From: Natronoglomus mannanivorans | GTDB lineage: Archaea > Halobacteriota > Halobacteria > Halobacteriales > Natrialbaceae | Direction: 5' to 3' | Assembly (NCBI GenBank): GCA_025517485.1 | Contig: JAOPKB010000004.1 | Coordinates: 1 to 64,000, forward strand | DNA: 64,000 nt | Shown: piece by piece, positions 1 through 7,502 of the stretch | Layout: the number at the start of each line of letters is the position of its first letter | How positions within the stretch are numbered: the first letter of the stretch is position 1 | Made by a program: the position numbers and the translations under genes | Notes under the pieces: generated by a model | What the model saw: the letters and a program-made list of their open reading frames with translations, nothing else | What the model was told of the DNA's origin: nothing | Database searches by the model: none

Positions 1-82
1 GGCTCTTCGAACATGTGTGGATTGAATCCTCGTGTTCCGTTTTCGGGTATGTCATGTCTAGTATTAAACGTTTGGAACGCGA

Positions 83-152
83 GCGGTGATTCATCCCCGC
101 CCTACTCGCTCACGGCTCCGCTATTCGCTCCTTGAGGACGCGGCATTCTCGC
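83..152 (-). mobile_element. Possible 3' relic of an IS605/IS1341-type (TnpB) element
   Basis: Read on the minus strand this stretch ends a frame in ENAASSRSE and a TAG stop (121-123), followed by a GAGTAGGGCGGGGATGAATC string. From memory this resembles the last codons and 3' flank of haloarchaeal tnpB genes. No transposase body is present, so at most it is a scar. Further left, an ATG at 53-55 (minus) preceded by a TATA-like string opens a frame that runs off the window (MTYPKTEHEDS...). I do not recognise it. The resemblance is recalled, not searched. Confidence 0.3.
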
Positions 153-293
153 CTACTTTCTGGTAAAGAGTAACACACCGGCTACTAGAGCGGCGACGAC
201 TCCCGCACACAGCGCAGTAGCGAGGGTCCCAGCCACGGGACGGTGCCACTCTCGGTTTGTCTGTTCCCACGCGGTTTTCAATCTGCTTCCCAT
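153..293 (-). CDS. Tiny single-pass membrane protein (46 aa), hypothetical
   Basis: A 46-codon frame, ATG at 293-291 and TAG at 155-153. The first 18 residues are polar and charged (MGSRLKTAWEQTNREWH), then a stretch of about 24 hydrophobic residues rich in Ala, Val and Leu forms one membrane segment, ending in a short basic tail (FTRK). A weak TATA-like string lies about 27 nt upstream. The function is unknown. Its stop codon lies right at the edge of the TnpB-like relic, so the original C-terminus may have been changed by that element. It could be chance coding, but the helix with a basic cytoplasmic tail looks real. Confidence 0.45.
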   Translation of the reverse strand: MGSRLKTAWEQTNREWHRPVAGTLATALCAGVVAALVAGVLLFTRK

Positions 294-548
294 TGTCGTC
301 TCTCGAATCATCGATGTCGTTTATCACATACTATCGTTCCGATGGAGAACGAACCGACTCTCTTTTCGACGGCGTCTCGAATCGGTCGGAAACCGTATCG
401 AGTCGCGACCGAAATGATTCCGTCGAACGTCTCCTCGAGTAAGATGGTCTGCTATCTGTCGTTTCCGGCGCACCTGTGACCCGTCGGCGAGGACGCCGGA
501 ACATCGGGACAGCAAAATGCGCGAGTTCTGACACCCTCTCCGGATCCG

Positions 549-1778
549 TTATCCCGACACGTCCTGCATCGCGTATCCGGCACCGACCGCGACGACCGCG
601 CCGCCAGCGAGCACGAGGAGTCCGGGTGCGAACGATCCCGTGAGGTCGTGGAGCGTCCCGATGAGTACCGGGCCGAGGAAGCCGCCGATCTCGCCGACGG
701 CGAAGACGAAGCCCACGGCCGTCCCCGTCAAACGAGCGCCGATCCCCTCGAGTTCCGGCGGAATCGCCCGGATCAGCGGTGAGAGCCCGCCGACGCCGAA
801 CCCGGTGGCGACGACGCCCGCGGCCATCAGTAGCCCAATCCCGCCCGCGAGCACGCCCGCCAACCCGACGAAGATGACACAACCGCAGGTCATCACGGCC
901 GCCCGCCGGGCTTCGAGACGATCTGCAACCGTCGGGACGACGAGGATCCCGACGACGTTCGCGCCGATGAGCAGGCTCGTCGCCTGTCCCGCGGGGCCGG
1001 GATCCATTCCTCGCGACTCGAGGATCGTCGGGAGCCATCCCTGCATCCCGTGGATGACGAGGAGGTAGACGGTCCCGACGACGACGACCAGCCGGAGCTC
1101 ACGGTGGGCCAGAATCGCCCGGATGTCCCGACTGATCGAGTTCGACGCGAGCGTCGCGTCCTCGCTCCGTTCGTGTTCGGGCGTCGTTCCCTCGAGCGAG
1201 AATACGCGAGCAGTGGTGAACCAGACGACGGCGTAGCCGACCGCGAAGACGCCGCTCCAAAGAAAGAGGGGGCGCCAGCCGCCGAGGAACGGCCCGATCA
1301 CGGGGCGGCCGATGGCGAACGCGCTCGCGGTACCCGCCGCGGCACCGACGAGGTAGATCGAGGAGGGAAAGCCGGTTTCGGCGGGTGGAAAGAGAATCGA
1401 GACGAGTTTCGGCAGTCCGAACGTGATGACGGTCGCGCCGACGCCGATCAGGAGCGTACACGCCAGCAACGACGGGAACCCCGTCGCGAAGCTGCGCCCG
1501 ATCTGTGCGAGACCGAAGATCAGGAGTCCGGCCGCGAGACTGTAGTCTAACCCGATCCGGTCGACCGCGACGCCCGTGAACAGCGCGAGCGGGATGTAGG
1601 TCAACGGGACCGCGCCAGCCAGAATACCTGCCTCCGTTCCCGTCAGCCCCACCTCTTCGATGACCACCGAGAGGTACGCCGGGAGCGTGAACCAGATGAA
1701 CGTCAGACTGGTGTAACTCACCGTCGCCGCTAGAACGAGTCCGTACGCCCGCAGCGTCACCTCGCCCTGCTCGCTCAT
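549..1778 (-). CDS. MFS transporter (CynX/NimT-like major facilitator)
   Basis: A 409-aa protein with about twelve hydrophobic segments and a polar, Glu/Ser-rich loop in the middle (about residues 200-215), the layout of a 12-helix major facilitator permease. Residues GVAVDRIG after helix 2 match the family's loop motif, and GRPVIGPFLGGWRPLF fits the helix 5 region. It should move a small solute by proton or ion coupling across the cytoplasmic membrane. The substrate cannot be told from sequence. A TATA-like CTTATGG lies about 30 nt before the ATG, so transcription is probably leaderless and monocistronic. The neighbours are unrelated. Confidence 0.85.
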   Translation of the reverse strand: MSEQGEVTLRAYGLVLAATVSYTSLTFIWFTLPAYLSVVIEEVGLTGTEAGILAGAVPLTYIPLALFTGVAVDRIGLDYSLAAGLLIFGLAQIGRSFATGFPSLLACTLLIGVGATVITFGLPKLVSILFPPAETGFPSSIYLVGAAAGTASAFAIGRPVIGPFLGGWRPLFLWSGVFAVGYAVVWFTTARVFSLEGTTPEHERSEDATLASNSISRDIRAILAHRELRLVVVVGTVYLLVIHGMQGWLPTILESRGMDPGPAGQATSLLIGANVVGILVVPTVADRLEARRAAVMTCGCVIFVGLAGVLAGGIGLLMAAGVVATGFGVGGLSPLIRAIPPELEGIGARLTGTAVGFVFAVGEIGGFLGPVLIGTLHDLTGSFAPGLLVLAGGAVVAVGAGYAMQDVSG

Positions 1779-1956
1779 CCGCCCGAACGGTCACGAGAGA
1801 GGGCCATAAGTGCACGCCATCCGGCAGGGAGTAGGCGGTCCGTACCAATCGTTGCACCCGTCGCTATCCGCCAGCGTCCGTCCGATCGAGACACCCTCTC
1901 CCTGTCACCTGTTCCCACTGGCCTTCTAAGCGTCTCGACGTCGTTCGACGACTGGT

Positions 1957-2760
1957 ATGATCAGACGCGGAACGCAGAGTGAACTCGACGGTGTCGACGT
2001 GGCCGGACCTTCGGATGCCCAACCGATCGTATTCGTTCACGGCGCGATGTTCACGCGGACGATGTGGGCTCCACAGCGCGACGCACTGTCCGACGAATTT
2101 CGGGTTATCGTGCCCGACCTTCCGGGGCACGGAAGCCGCTCCGAGAGTCAGTTTCGACTCGAGCCGGCCCTCGAACTACTCGACGAGGTCGTCGAAACCG
2201 AGGCCGACGGCAACGCGATTCTGGTCGGCCTCTCGCTGGGGGGCTACGTGTCGACGGCGTATGCAGGCCGGTACCCCGAGAAGGTCGACGGGCTGGTGAT
2301 CTCGGGATGCTGTCCGAACCCGGTCGACACCATGGAACTTCTGACGCGGGCCAACGGTGCCCTCTCGCGACTCGCGACGCGAAGCGACCGCATCGAACGG
2401 GGCGTCGAACGCCTCGGAAAGCGGTGGGTCGAGAACCGCGACCTACCGCGAGACGTCGAACGCGAGATAACCGACGCCGGCTTCTACCCGAAGCAGTTCG
2501 GCGAAGCGGGAGCGGCTCTCGCCGGCTGGGACTTCCGGGCTGCGTTCGCCGCCTACCCTGGGCCGACGCTGATACTCAACGGTGAGCGGGATCTCGTCCT
2601 GCGCCGGGGCGAGAAACACCACGCCGCGGCCGCCCAGGACTGCCAGATCAAAATCATCGCGGGGGTCGGCCACGTCTGTAACCTGCACCGACCGACGGCC
2701 TACACGGACACCGTCCGGACGTTCGCTCGGCGGGCGGTCGCCGAGTATCCCCGGGGGTGA
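1957..2760 (+). CDS. Alpha/beta hydrolase
   Basis: A 267-aa alpha/beta-hydrolase fold enzyme. The oxyanion region is VHGAMF (about 28-33), the nucleophile elbow GLSLGG puts Ser at about 93, the acid is Asp about 212 in NGERDLV, and the catalytic His is about 239 in GVGHVCN. This is a complete Ser-Asp-His triad, so it is likely an active esterase or C-C hydrolase of unknown substrate. A TTCTAAG TATA-like box about 30 nt upstream supports the ATG start. Its stop overlaps a GTG that opens a micro-ORF leading directly into the flavodoxin gene, which suggests a co-transcribed unit. Confidence 0.88.
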   Translation: MIRRGTQSELDGVDVAGPSDAQPIVFVHGAMFTRTMWAPQRDALSDEFRVIVPDLPGHGSRSESQFRLEPALELLDEVVETEADGNAILVGLSLGGYVSTAYAGRYPEKVDGLVISGCCPNPVDTMELLTRANGALSRLATRSDRIERGVERLGKRWVENRDLPRDVEREITDAGFYPKQFGEAGAALAGWDFRAAFAAYPGPTLILNGERDLVLRRGEKHHAAAAQDCQIKIIAGVGHVCNLHRPTAYTDTVRTFARRAVAEYPRG

Positions 2761-2831
2761 GCATTGTGCAAAACCACGACCACGACTACGACCACGACCA
2801 CGGCCACGTCCACGCCCACGGTGACCGCTGA
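2757..2831 (+). CDS. His/Asp-rich micro-ORF (24 aa) linking two genes
   Basis: GTG at 2757-2759 overlaps the hydrolase stop (GTGA), and the TGA at 2829-2831 overlaps the ATG of the next gene (TGATG). Between them 24 codons are open and encode a peptide with seven His and six Asp in near-perfect alternation (NHDHDYDHDHGH..). Such a peptide would bind Zn, Ni or Cu. The DNA is a degenerate CCACGA hexamer repeat, so the frame could be a by-product of slippage. The junctions at both ends are the best argument that it is translated and couples the neighbours. No Shine-Dalgarno is visible. Confidence 0.4.
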   Translation: MSIVQNHDHDYDHDHGHVHAHGDR

Positions 2832-3385
2832 TGGCTCGCGCACTCGTCTGTTACGGCTCGAGCGAGGGCCAGACCGCCGCCGTCGCAGAGCGGATCGGCG
2901 ACGTGCTCGACGACCACGACCACGAGGTGACGCTGGTCAACCTGAAACACCCACCTGACGGATTCTCGCCGTCGAACTACGACGGCGTAGTCGTCGGCGC
3001 ATCGGTCCACGCGGGGAGCCACCAGCCGTACGTGGCCCACTTCGTCCGTGACCACCGCGAGGAACTGTCTCAGCTCCCCTCGGCGTTCGTCTCGGTGAGC
3101 CTTTCGGCTGCTCACGCCGACGAGGCCGAACGCGCACCCGCCCGGGAGATGCTCGAGGCGTTCCTCGACGAGACGGGCTGGGCGCCCGACGAGACGCTCA
3201 CCGTCGCGGGGGCGTTGAAGTACAGTCAGTACGGTCTCCTCAAGCGCTTCGCAATGAAGCGCATCGCCGGGAAAGCGAGCGGCGACACCGACACGTCCCG
3301 GGACTACGAGTACACCGACTGGGAAGCCCTCGAGGCGTTCGCCGACGAGTTCGCTGCGTTACTCGAATCTTCGCGCGAGGAGTGA
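2831..3385 (+). CDS. Flavodoxin-domain protein, HemG-like (protoporphyrinogen oxidase type)
   Basis: A 184-aa protein with a flavodoxin fold. The N-terminal phosphate-binding loop is YGSSEGQT (about 8-15), the second FMN-contact region is VVVGASVHAGSHQPYV (about 53-68), and SVSLSAAHADE follows, as in menaquinone-dependent protoporphyrinogen IX dehydrogenase (HemG). The final alpha-helical part with KRFAMKRIAGKASGDTDTS also fits HemG-like proteins. It probably transfers electrons from a reduced partner using FMN. Whether it oxidises protoporphyrinogen in this organism is inference. Its ATG overlaps the stop of the micro-ORF, so translation may be coupled to it. Confidence 0.8.
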   Translation: MARALVCYGSSEGQTAAVAERIGDVLDDHDHEVTLVNLKHPPDGFSPSNYDGVVVGASVHAGSHQPYVAHFVRDHREELSQLPSAFVSVSLSAAHADEAERAPAREMLEAFLDETGWAPDETLTVAGALKYSQYGLLKRFAMKRIAGKASGDTDTSRDYEYTDWEALEAFADEFAALLESSREE

Positions 3386-3444
3386 GGTCGAGCGCCGCGG
3401 AAGCGATTACGGCGACTCCGACCGCGACCGCGGCCGATCACGCG

Positions 3445-3454
3445 TTTTATTTAT
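3445..3454 (+). promoter_or_regulatory. TATA box for the SnoaL-like gene
   Basis: A T/A-only decamer (TTTTATTTAT) centred 27 nt before the ATG at 3476, in GC-rich surroundings. This is the spacing of a leaderless haloarchaeal promoter and it fixes the start codon. Confidence 0.7.
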
Positions 3455-3475
3455 CGGACGGCGAGTGTCTGGATT

Positions 3476-3910
3476 ATGGCACTCTCACACGCGGACGTGC
3501 AGGCGATCCAGCGACTCAAACACGAGTACTGCTTCACGATCGACGGCGGCGAGTACGAGTCGTGGGCCGGCCTCTTCACCGAGGACGGGCGGTTCATCCG
3601 CGACAGCGGCGAGACCTTCGAGGGCTACGACGAACTCTACGCGTTCGCCAGCGAGGGGTTCGACGACGCGTTCGACCACTCCGCGCACATGGTGACGAAT
3701 CCGGTGATCGACGGTGGTGATGGAAACAGCGCTGCAGGCGAGGGCGACGACGTCGCCATCGGTCGGTGGTACCTGCTCCTGTTCTACCGGCGCAGCGACG
3801 GCGACGTCGGCTGGACACAGGCCCGCTACGACGACGTGTTCCGCAAGATCGACGGTGAGTGGCAAATCGCCGAAGTCGACCTCACCTACGGCGTCACGCG
3901 CGACGACTGA
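3476..3910 (+). CDS. SnoaL-like / NTF2-fold protein
   Basis: A 144-aa protein of the SnoaL_4 or bile-acid 7-alpha-dehydratase type in the NTF2-like cone fold. It opens with an alpha helix (ADVQAIQRLKHEYCFTID), followed by the typical W..LF.EDG.F strand (about 28-42) and a C-terminal sheet with GWTQARYDDVFRKIDGEWQIAEVDL. His at HSAHMV is where related dehydratases carry an active-site residue. Members act as dehydratases, isomerases or ligand binders. The substrate here is unknown. A clear TATA box precedes it, so it is its own transcription unit. Confidence 0.8.
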   Translation: MALSHADVQAIQRLKHEYCFTIDGGEYESWAGLFTEDGRFIRDSGETFEGYDELYAFASEGFDDAFDHSAHMVTNPVIDGGDGNSAAGEGDDVAIGRWYLLLFYRRSDGDVGWTQARYDDVFRKIDGEWQIAEVDLTYGVTRDD

Positions 3911-3956
3911 CGCGGTCGATTCGGCGGTGGTACCGTATTCGGTTCGAACAGATGGC

Positions 3957-4016
3957 TGAGCACCGGGCGAACTGAGGGGTGAGCACCGGGCGAACTGAGG
4001 GGTGAGCACCGGGCGA
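3957..4016. repeat. 23-bp tandem repeat, 2.6 copies
   Basis: Perfect 23-bp units start at 3957 and 3980, and a third partial copy of 14 bp starts at 4003 (unit begins TGAGCACCGGGCGA). The array sits 46 bp after the stop of the SnoaL-like gene. There is no spacer between copies, so it is a short VNTR and not a CRISPR. Confidence 0.9.
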
Positions 4017-4352
4017 GTCGACTCGAGTGCGGACGGTCGACCTTCGCATCCGACGGATGTACGGCCTGCAAACCCGTGGGGTACGCTATACTGTGCTGGT
4101 GTCGTCGATGCTCACAGAGTCTCCTATGATTGTGGTGTCCAGCGACGGCGGTCGGCCGGTCGGAGACGATACCCGGTCCGGTCAGACGGGAGTACAGCAT
4201 CGACGGCACGCTCGAGGGCGCAACCGTAACGAGGCGCCCGACCCGAATCGCTCGAGCGGGTCCGTAGCCATGACCGTGCCCGCGCCCATGTCCGTGACCG
4301 TCAGCGGCGACGATGAGAGTAACGTTCGAATCCGAACGCGGGTGAGCCGCTC
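4017..4352. other. Intergenic stretch without a convincing gene
   Basis: About 340 bp between the tandem repeat and the next gene. A 109-codon frame crosses it on the plus strand and overlaps the next gene, but its composition (many Arg and Ser, few acidic residues) is unlike the proteins here. A short purine/pyrimidine-patterned stretch with ATGACC/CCCATG repeats lies at about 4268-4300. I see no RNA gene or clear TATA box. Confidence 0.5.
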
Positions 4353-5321
4353 GTGACCGACCTCGGCTACCACGCGTCCCACGAACAGTTCGCACCCAGC
4401 GAACTCCTCGAGTGCGTCCAGCTCGCCGAGGAGAACGGGTTCGATCACGCGCTCGCCTCGGATCACTTCCACCCCTGGAGCGAGCAACAGGGCGAGTCGG
4501 GATTCGTCTGGTCCTGGCTGGGATCGGCCCTGGAGGCGACGGAGTCGATGACGTTCGGCACCGTCAACGCCCCCGGCTACCGGTATCATCCGGCGATCAT
4601 CGCACAGGCGGCGGCGACCCTGCGCGAGATGTACCCCGAGCGGTTCTGGCTCTCCGTCGGGAGCGGTCAGCTGCTCAACGAGGGGATCACGGGCGAGAAC
4701 TGGCCCGTGAAGGCGGATCGAAACGCCCGTCTCGAGGAGTGTGCCGATATTATGCGGCGACTGTTCGATGGCGAAGAGGTGACCCACGACGGTCACGTCA
4801 CCGTCGAACGAGCCCGGCTCTACACCCGATCCGATTCACCGCCGCCACTGATCGGTGCTGCACTCTCGGCGGAGACCGCCGAGTGGCTCGGCGAGTGGGC
4901 CGACGGCATGATCACGATCGCGACCCCGGACCACGAGGCGGTCGCCGAGCGCGTCGAGGCGTTTCGCGAGACTGCGCCGAAGAAACCGGTCTACCTCAAG
5001 GTCCAGCTGTCTTACGACACCGACGAGGAGTCCGCACTCGAGGGGGCGACCGAGCAGTGGCGGTCGAACTGCGTGCCGGGACCGGTGACCCAGCAGCTTC
5101 GTACGCCCGAGGAGTACGACGAACTTGGCGAGGAGATCAGCGAGGATCAGGTCGCCGAGAACGTGCGCGTCTCCGCTGATCTCGCCGAACACCGCGAGTG
5201 GCTCCGCGAAGACCTCTCGCTCGACGTCGAGAAGGTCTTCTTGCACAACGTCAACCGCACGCAGGAGTCGTTCATCGAGGACTTCGGCCGAGAGGTGGTT
5301 CCCGAACTGGAACTCGAGTGA
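4353..5321 (+). CDS. LLM-class flavin oxidoreductase (TIGR03885-type, probable non-F420)
   Basis: A 322-aa luciferase-like TIM-barrel enzyme. The N-terminus GYHASHEQFAPSELL, the ALASDHFHPW segment (about 31-40) and the GSGQLLNEGITGENWP stretch fit the TIGR03885 group, described as probable non-F420 flavin oxidoreductases. It should carry out a hydride transfer on an unknown metabolite. The frame opens with GTG (in GTGACCGACCTC) and no ATG lies nearby upstream. It stands alone. A second, more distant luciferase-like gene occurs at 9647. Confidence 0.85.
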   Translation: MTDLGYHASHEQFAPSELLECVQLAEENGFDHALASDHFHPWSEQQGESGFVWSWLGSALEATESMTFGTVNAPGYRYHPAIIAQAAATLREMYPERFWLSVGSGQLLNEGITGENWPVKADRNARLEECADIMRRLFDGEEVTHDGHVTVERARLYTRSDSPPPLIGAALSAETAEWLGEWADGMITIATPDHEAVAERVEAFRETAPKKPVYLKVQLSYDTDEESALEGATEQWRSNCVPGPVTQQLRTPEEYDELGEEISEDQVAENVRVSADLAEHREWLREDLSLDVEKVFLHNVNRTQESFIEDFGREVVPELELE

Positions 5322-5356
5322 TCCTCGTGGCTGTCACCCTGCTCGACCGTGGGCGC

Positions 5357-5563
5357 TCATCCGATCCACTCGCCGCCGATGTCGCTCGCGACGCGGCCGC
5401 GCCAGCTCTCGAACGCGACTCGACACGTCTCCCGGTCCTCGACGTGTCGGATGAACGCCGAGCCACCGTTGGCTAGCGACGTCTCACAGAACGGACAACG
5501 TTCGGGAGTGTCCCACGCTGTTCGAGGATCGGTCGCTCCGGTCTCTGGTTCTGGGTCGGTCAT
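5357..5563 (-). CDS. Small zinc-finger protein (68 aa), haloarchaeal
   Basis: A 68-residue protein with a CPFC knuckle (about 24-27), then GSAFIRHVEDRETC and an aromatic, basic helix (FESWRGRV). The C-x2-C...H-x5-C spacing suggests one zinc site of treble-clef or C2HC type, fit for nucleic-acid or protein binding. The ATG at 5563 lies 5 nt after the stop of the 39-aa zinc ribbon upstream, so the two are one operon. A longer frame extends to 5662 but overlaps the upstream gene. No function is known to me. Confidence 0.7.
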   Translation of the reverse strand: MTDPEPETGATDPRTAWDTPERCPFCETSLANGGSAFIRHVEDRETCRVAFESWRGRVASDIGGEWIG

Positions 5564-5568
5564 CGTGA

Positions 5569-5688
5569 TCACGACGCTCCACTGGTCTGCAGTTGGCCGC
5601 CGCATTCGGGACAGCTCGCTCGATACGAGAGTGGATGGACTTCGGTCGCACACTCTCGACACCTGTATCGATCTGTTTGTCTATCCAT
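5569..5688 (-). CDS. Mini zinc ribbon, rubrerythrin-like (39 aa)
   Basis: A 39-codon gene below normal gene-calling limits. It encodes CREC at 10-13 and CPEC at 26-29, a two-knuckle rubredoxin/rubrerythrin-type zinc ribbon. A strong Shine-Dalgarno (GAGGTGA) lies 7 nt before the ATG at 5688, and an AT-rich TATA-like element (5732-5738) lies about 47 nt upstream, consistent with a short leader. It is directly followed by the 68-aa zinc-finger gene. Proteins of this kind are common in haloarchaea. Roles in regulation or protein contacts are presumed but unproven. Confidence 0.7.
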   Translation of the reverse strand: MDRQTDRYRCRECATEVHPLSYRASCPECGGQLQTSGAS

Positions 5689-5816
5689 TCTCTGTTCACC
5701 TCGAGAGTGCGGTCAATGTCCACTCTAATAAGTATATTGTGCCTGTTCACCGTGGTGAAAACGAAAGAAATTGGCCAGTCAGTCGGATCTGCAGTGTCAG
5801 ATCGGGGGTGAGGGTC

Positions 5817-5862
5817 GAAAACGAAAGCGAAAGCGAAAACAAAAGCGAAAACGAAGACGAAC
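5817..5862. repeat. Degenerate GAAAAC/GAAAGC hexamer microsatellite
   Basis: Seven to eight consecutive hexamers of the form GAAAAC, GAAAGC or GAAGAC lie just after the stop of the NUDIX gene and outside any accepted coding region. It may be the shed 3' end of a formerly longer reading frame or a simple slippage tract. Confidence 0.8.
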
Positions 5863-5876
5863 AGCCGACGCAGAAC

Positions 5877-6350
5877 TCAGGAGTGAGAGACGCTCGAGCC
5901 CTCGCCAGCCGACGGCATCGTGTCGATGAGGTGGACGTAATCGTCCAGCGCCAGTGCGAATTCGCGCTCTCGAGTCGACGGGTTGTCGATCCACGAGAAC
6001 TCGAACTCGGCGCCGGTCTCCTCGCCGTCGCCGGTGACGGTGTGAGTCCACTGGTCGCGCGGTTCGTGGACGGTCGTGTGGAAGAAGTGACGGACGTATC
6101 GACGCGGCGGCGACTCGCGGCGGGTCCAGATGTCGCTCGCCAGATGCTGGGTCTCGCCGACTGCGCCGAGCCCGCTCTCTTCGACGATCTCACGGAACAC
6201 CGCCTCGCGGGGGGTTTCGCCGTCTTCGATCGTTCCCTTCGGAATCTGTAGCCCGTCGAACTCCGGCCCCTCGAACACGAGGAGCTCACCGCTGGCGCGG
6301 GTGATGTACGCGCACGCCTTCTGGACGTACGTCACCTGTTGTTGAGACAT
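5877..6350 (-). CDS. NUDIX hydrolase
   Basis: A 157-aa NUDIX fold protein. The full Nudix box G-x5-E-x7-RE-x2-EE-x-GL is present (GTIEDGETPREAVFREIVEE, about 39-58), so the metal-binding Glu residues are intact. It should hydrolyse a nucleoside diphosphate linked to another moiety. The substrate is unknown. The ATG at 6350 is preferred over one at 6377 because a TTTTAA box sits about 30 nt before it, right across the upstream ATG. The gene follows a promoter region shared with nothing else and ends next to a GAAAAC microsatellite. Confidence 0.85.
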   Translation of the reverse strand: MSQQQVTYVQKACAYITRASGELLVFEGPEFDGLQIPKGTIEDGETPREAVFREIVEESGLGAVGETQHLASDIWTRRESPPRRYVRHFFHTTVHEPRDQWTHTVTGDGEETGAEFEFSWIDNPSTREREFALALDDYVHLIDTMPSAGEGSSVSHS

Positions 6351-6529
6351 GTTGACACATTGTTCAACGTCCACCATTAAAACGTTTTCAGGGAGGTGAA
6401 TTAAGGAAGTTAAGGTGTATACACGTCTTCAGTGGCCAGCCAGCGGCGGTCTCGGGTTCGATCGGCGTTCGCACCGCCGGAAACTCCGTCCCAGTGTTTA
6501 TGGTTCGGCGGGAACTCCCCTAGAGACAG

Positions 6530-7000
6530 ATGACTATTTCCGAGGGTGACTCGACGACGTTTGCGTATACCGGGCGACTCGACGACGGGACCGTCTTCGA
6601 TACGTCCCAAGGCGAGGTTGCGGAAGAGATCGGACTGGCAGCCGACCAGCCCGACCGCACCTTCGAGCCGCTGACGGTCGAAGTCGGTGCCGGCCAGCTC
6701 ATCGAGGGTCTCGAGGACGCCCTCGTCGGACTCGAGGACGGCGCGGAAACGACCGTCGAGATTCCGCCCGAACAGGGCTACGGTGAGTACACCGACGACC
6801 GGATCTCCGAGTACGGTCGCGAGACGTTCGACGAGGCGATTCCAGAGGACGACGTCACCGAAGGCATGGTGATCCAGACTCAGCAAGGCGGCATCGGCGA
6901 CGTCGTCCACGTCGACGACGAGTCGGTCCGCGTCGACTTCAATCACGAACTGGCTGGCGAAACACTCGAGTTCGAGATCGAAATTCTGGACGTCGAATAA
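6530..7000 (+). CDS. FKBP-type peptidyl-prolyl isomerase (SlyD-like)
   Basis: A 156-aa FKBP with the archaeal insert-in-flap layout. It opens with FAYTGRLDDGTVFDTS (about 11-26), then the conserved GAGQLIEGLEDALVGLEDGAE (about 54-74), a chaperone-like insert (YGEYTDD to VRVDFNHELAG) and the last strand LEFEIEILDV. It accelerates proline isomerisation during protein folding in the cytoplasm. A GTTTATGG TATA box lies 28 nt before the ATG. The TAA overlaps the ATG of the next gene (TAATG), so the acidic zinc-ribbon protein is translationally coupled to it. Confidence 0.92.
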   Translation: MTISEGDSTTFAYTGRLDDGTVFDTSQGEVAEEIGLAADQPDRTFEPLTVEVGAGQLIEGLEDALVGLEDGAETTVEIPPEQGYGEYTDDRISEYGRETFDEAIPEDDVTEGMVIQTQQGGIGDVVHVDDESVRVDFNHELAGETLEFEIEILDVE

Positions 7001-7464
7001 TGGGACTCTTCGAAGACCTGGGTGAGCGCGTCGAGCGCTTCAAACAGCAAGCCGCCGACGCCTCGCGGGAGCAAGCCGACTACGTCTGTCGCGCCTGTGA
7101 GGAGCCCGTATATACGGCCCAAGAGGAGTGTCCACACTGCGGACGCGAGGCTGTGGTCGCGGTCGAACGAGAGTCCGGGTCCGTCGACGAGTCGAGCGAG
7201 GAGGTCGACGCCTCGAGTGGCGCTGAGCCGAGCGATGGTGCGGGCGAAACCACCGACGCCAGTCTGGACGTCGAATCGGACGAGACCACTGATATCGATA
7301 CCGACACCGATACTGATTCGACTGCCGAACCCGAGACGTCCGAACTTATCGAGGACGCCGAGTCCACCGATTCGTCGGAGACGGGCGAACAGGCGGGCGC
7401 TGACGACGGTGGATCGGAGTCAGAGCCAGACGCCGACGCAGAGTCAGACACGGACACGCCCTAG
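7000..7464 (+). CDS. Zinc-ribbon protein with long acidic tail
   Basis: A 154-aa haloarchaeal protein. A short amphipathic N-terminal helix (MGLFEDLGERVERFKQQA) leads to a zinc ribbon with CRAC (30-33) and CPHC (44-47). The rest, about 100 residues, is almost only Asp, Glu, Ser and Thr, some of it in IDTDTDTDS-type repeats, and is presumably disordered. Coupled to the FKBP gene by overlapping stop and start, so it may assist the chaperone or be a substrate adaptor (inference). No catalytic motif is visible. Confidence 0.75.
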   Translation: MGLFEDLGERVERFKQQAADASREQADYVCRACEEPVYTAQEECPHCGREAVVAVERESGSVDESSEEVDASSGAEPSDGAGETTDASLDVESDETTDIDTDTDTDSTAEPETSELIEDAESTDSSETGEQAGADDGGSESEPDADAESDTDTP

Positions 7465-7502
7465 TTCTCTCCGGTTACTGCCTCGAGACAACCTGAACGA
7501 CT

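Noticed and set aside
342..479. A 45-codon frame on the plus strand, preceded by a TTTATC box
   Set aside because: Its composition (Ser, Arg and Pro, few acidic residues) is unlike the proteins here and no motif is present. The box is as likely to serve the minus-strand mini-gene.
3957..4016. CRISPR array
   Set aside because: The 23-bp units are directly adjacent with no spacers, so it is a simple tandem repeat.
4264..4300. His/Gly-rich reading on the minus strand
   Set aside because: It depends on a patterned GTGACC/CATGTC stretch inside a long Arg-rich frame without a start or promoter of its own.
4027..4356. A 109-codon frame before the LLM oxidoreductase
   Set aside because: Arg/Ser-rich composition, no promoter and overlap with the next gene suggest chance.
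6405..6529. tRNA gene, because of a GGTTCGATCGG string
   Set aside because: No matching acceptor or anticodon stems could be folded around it by eye.
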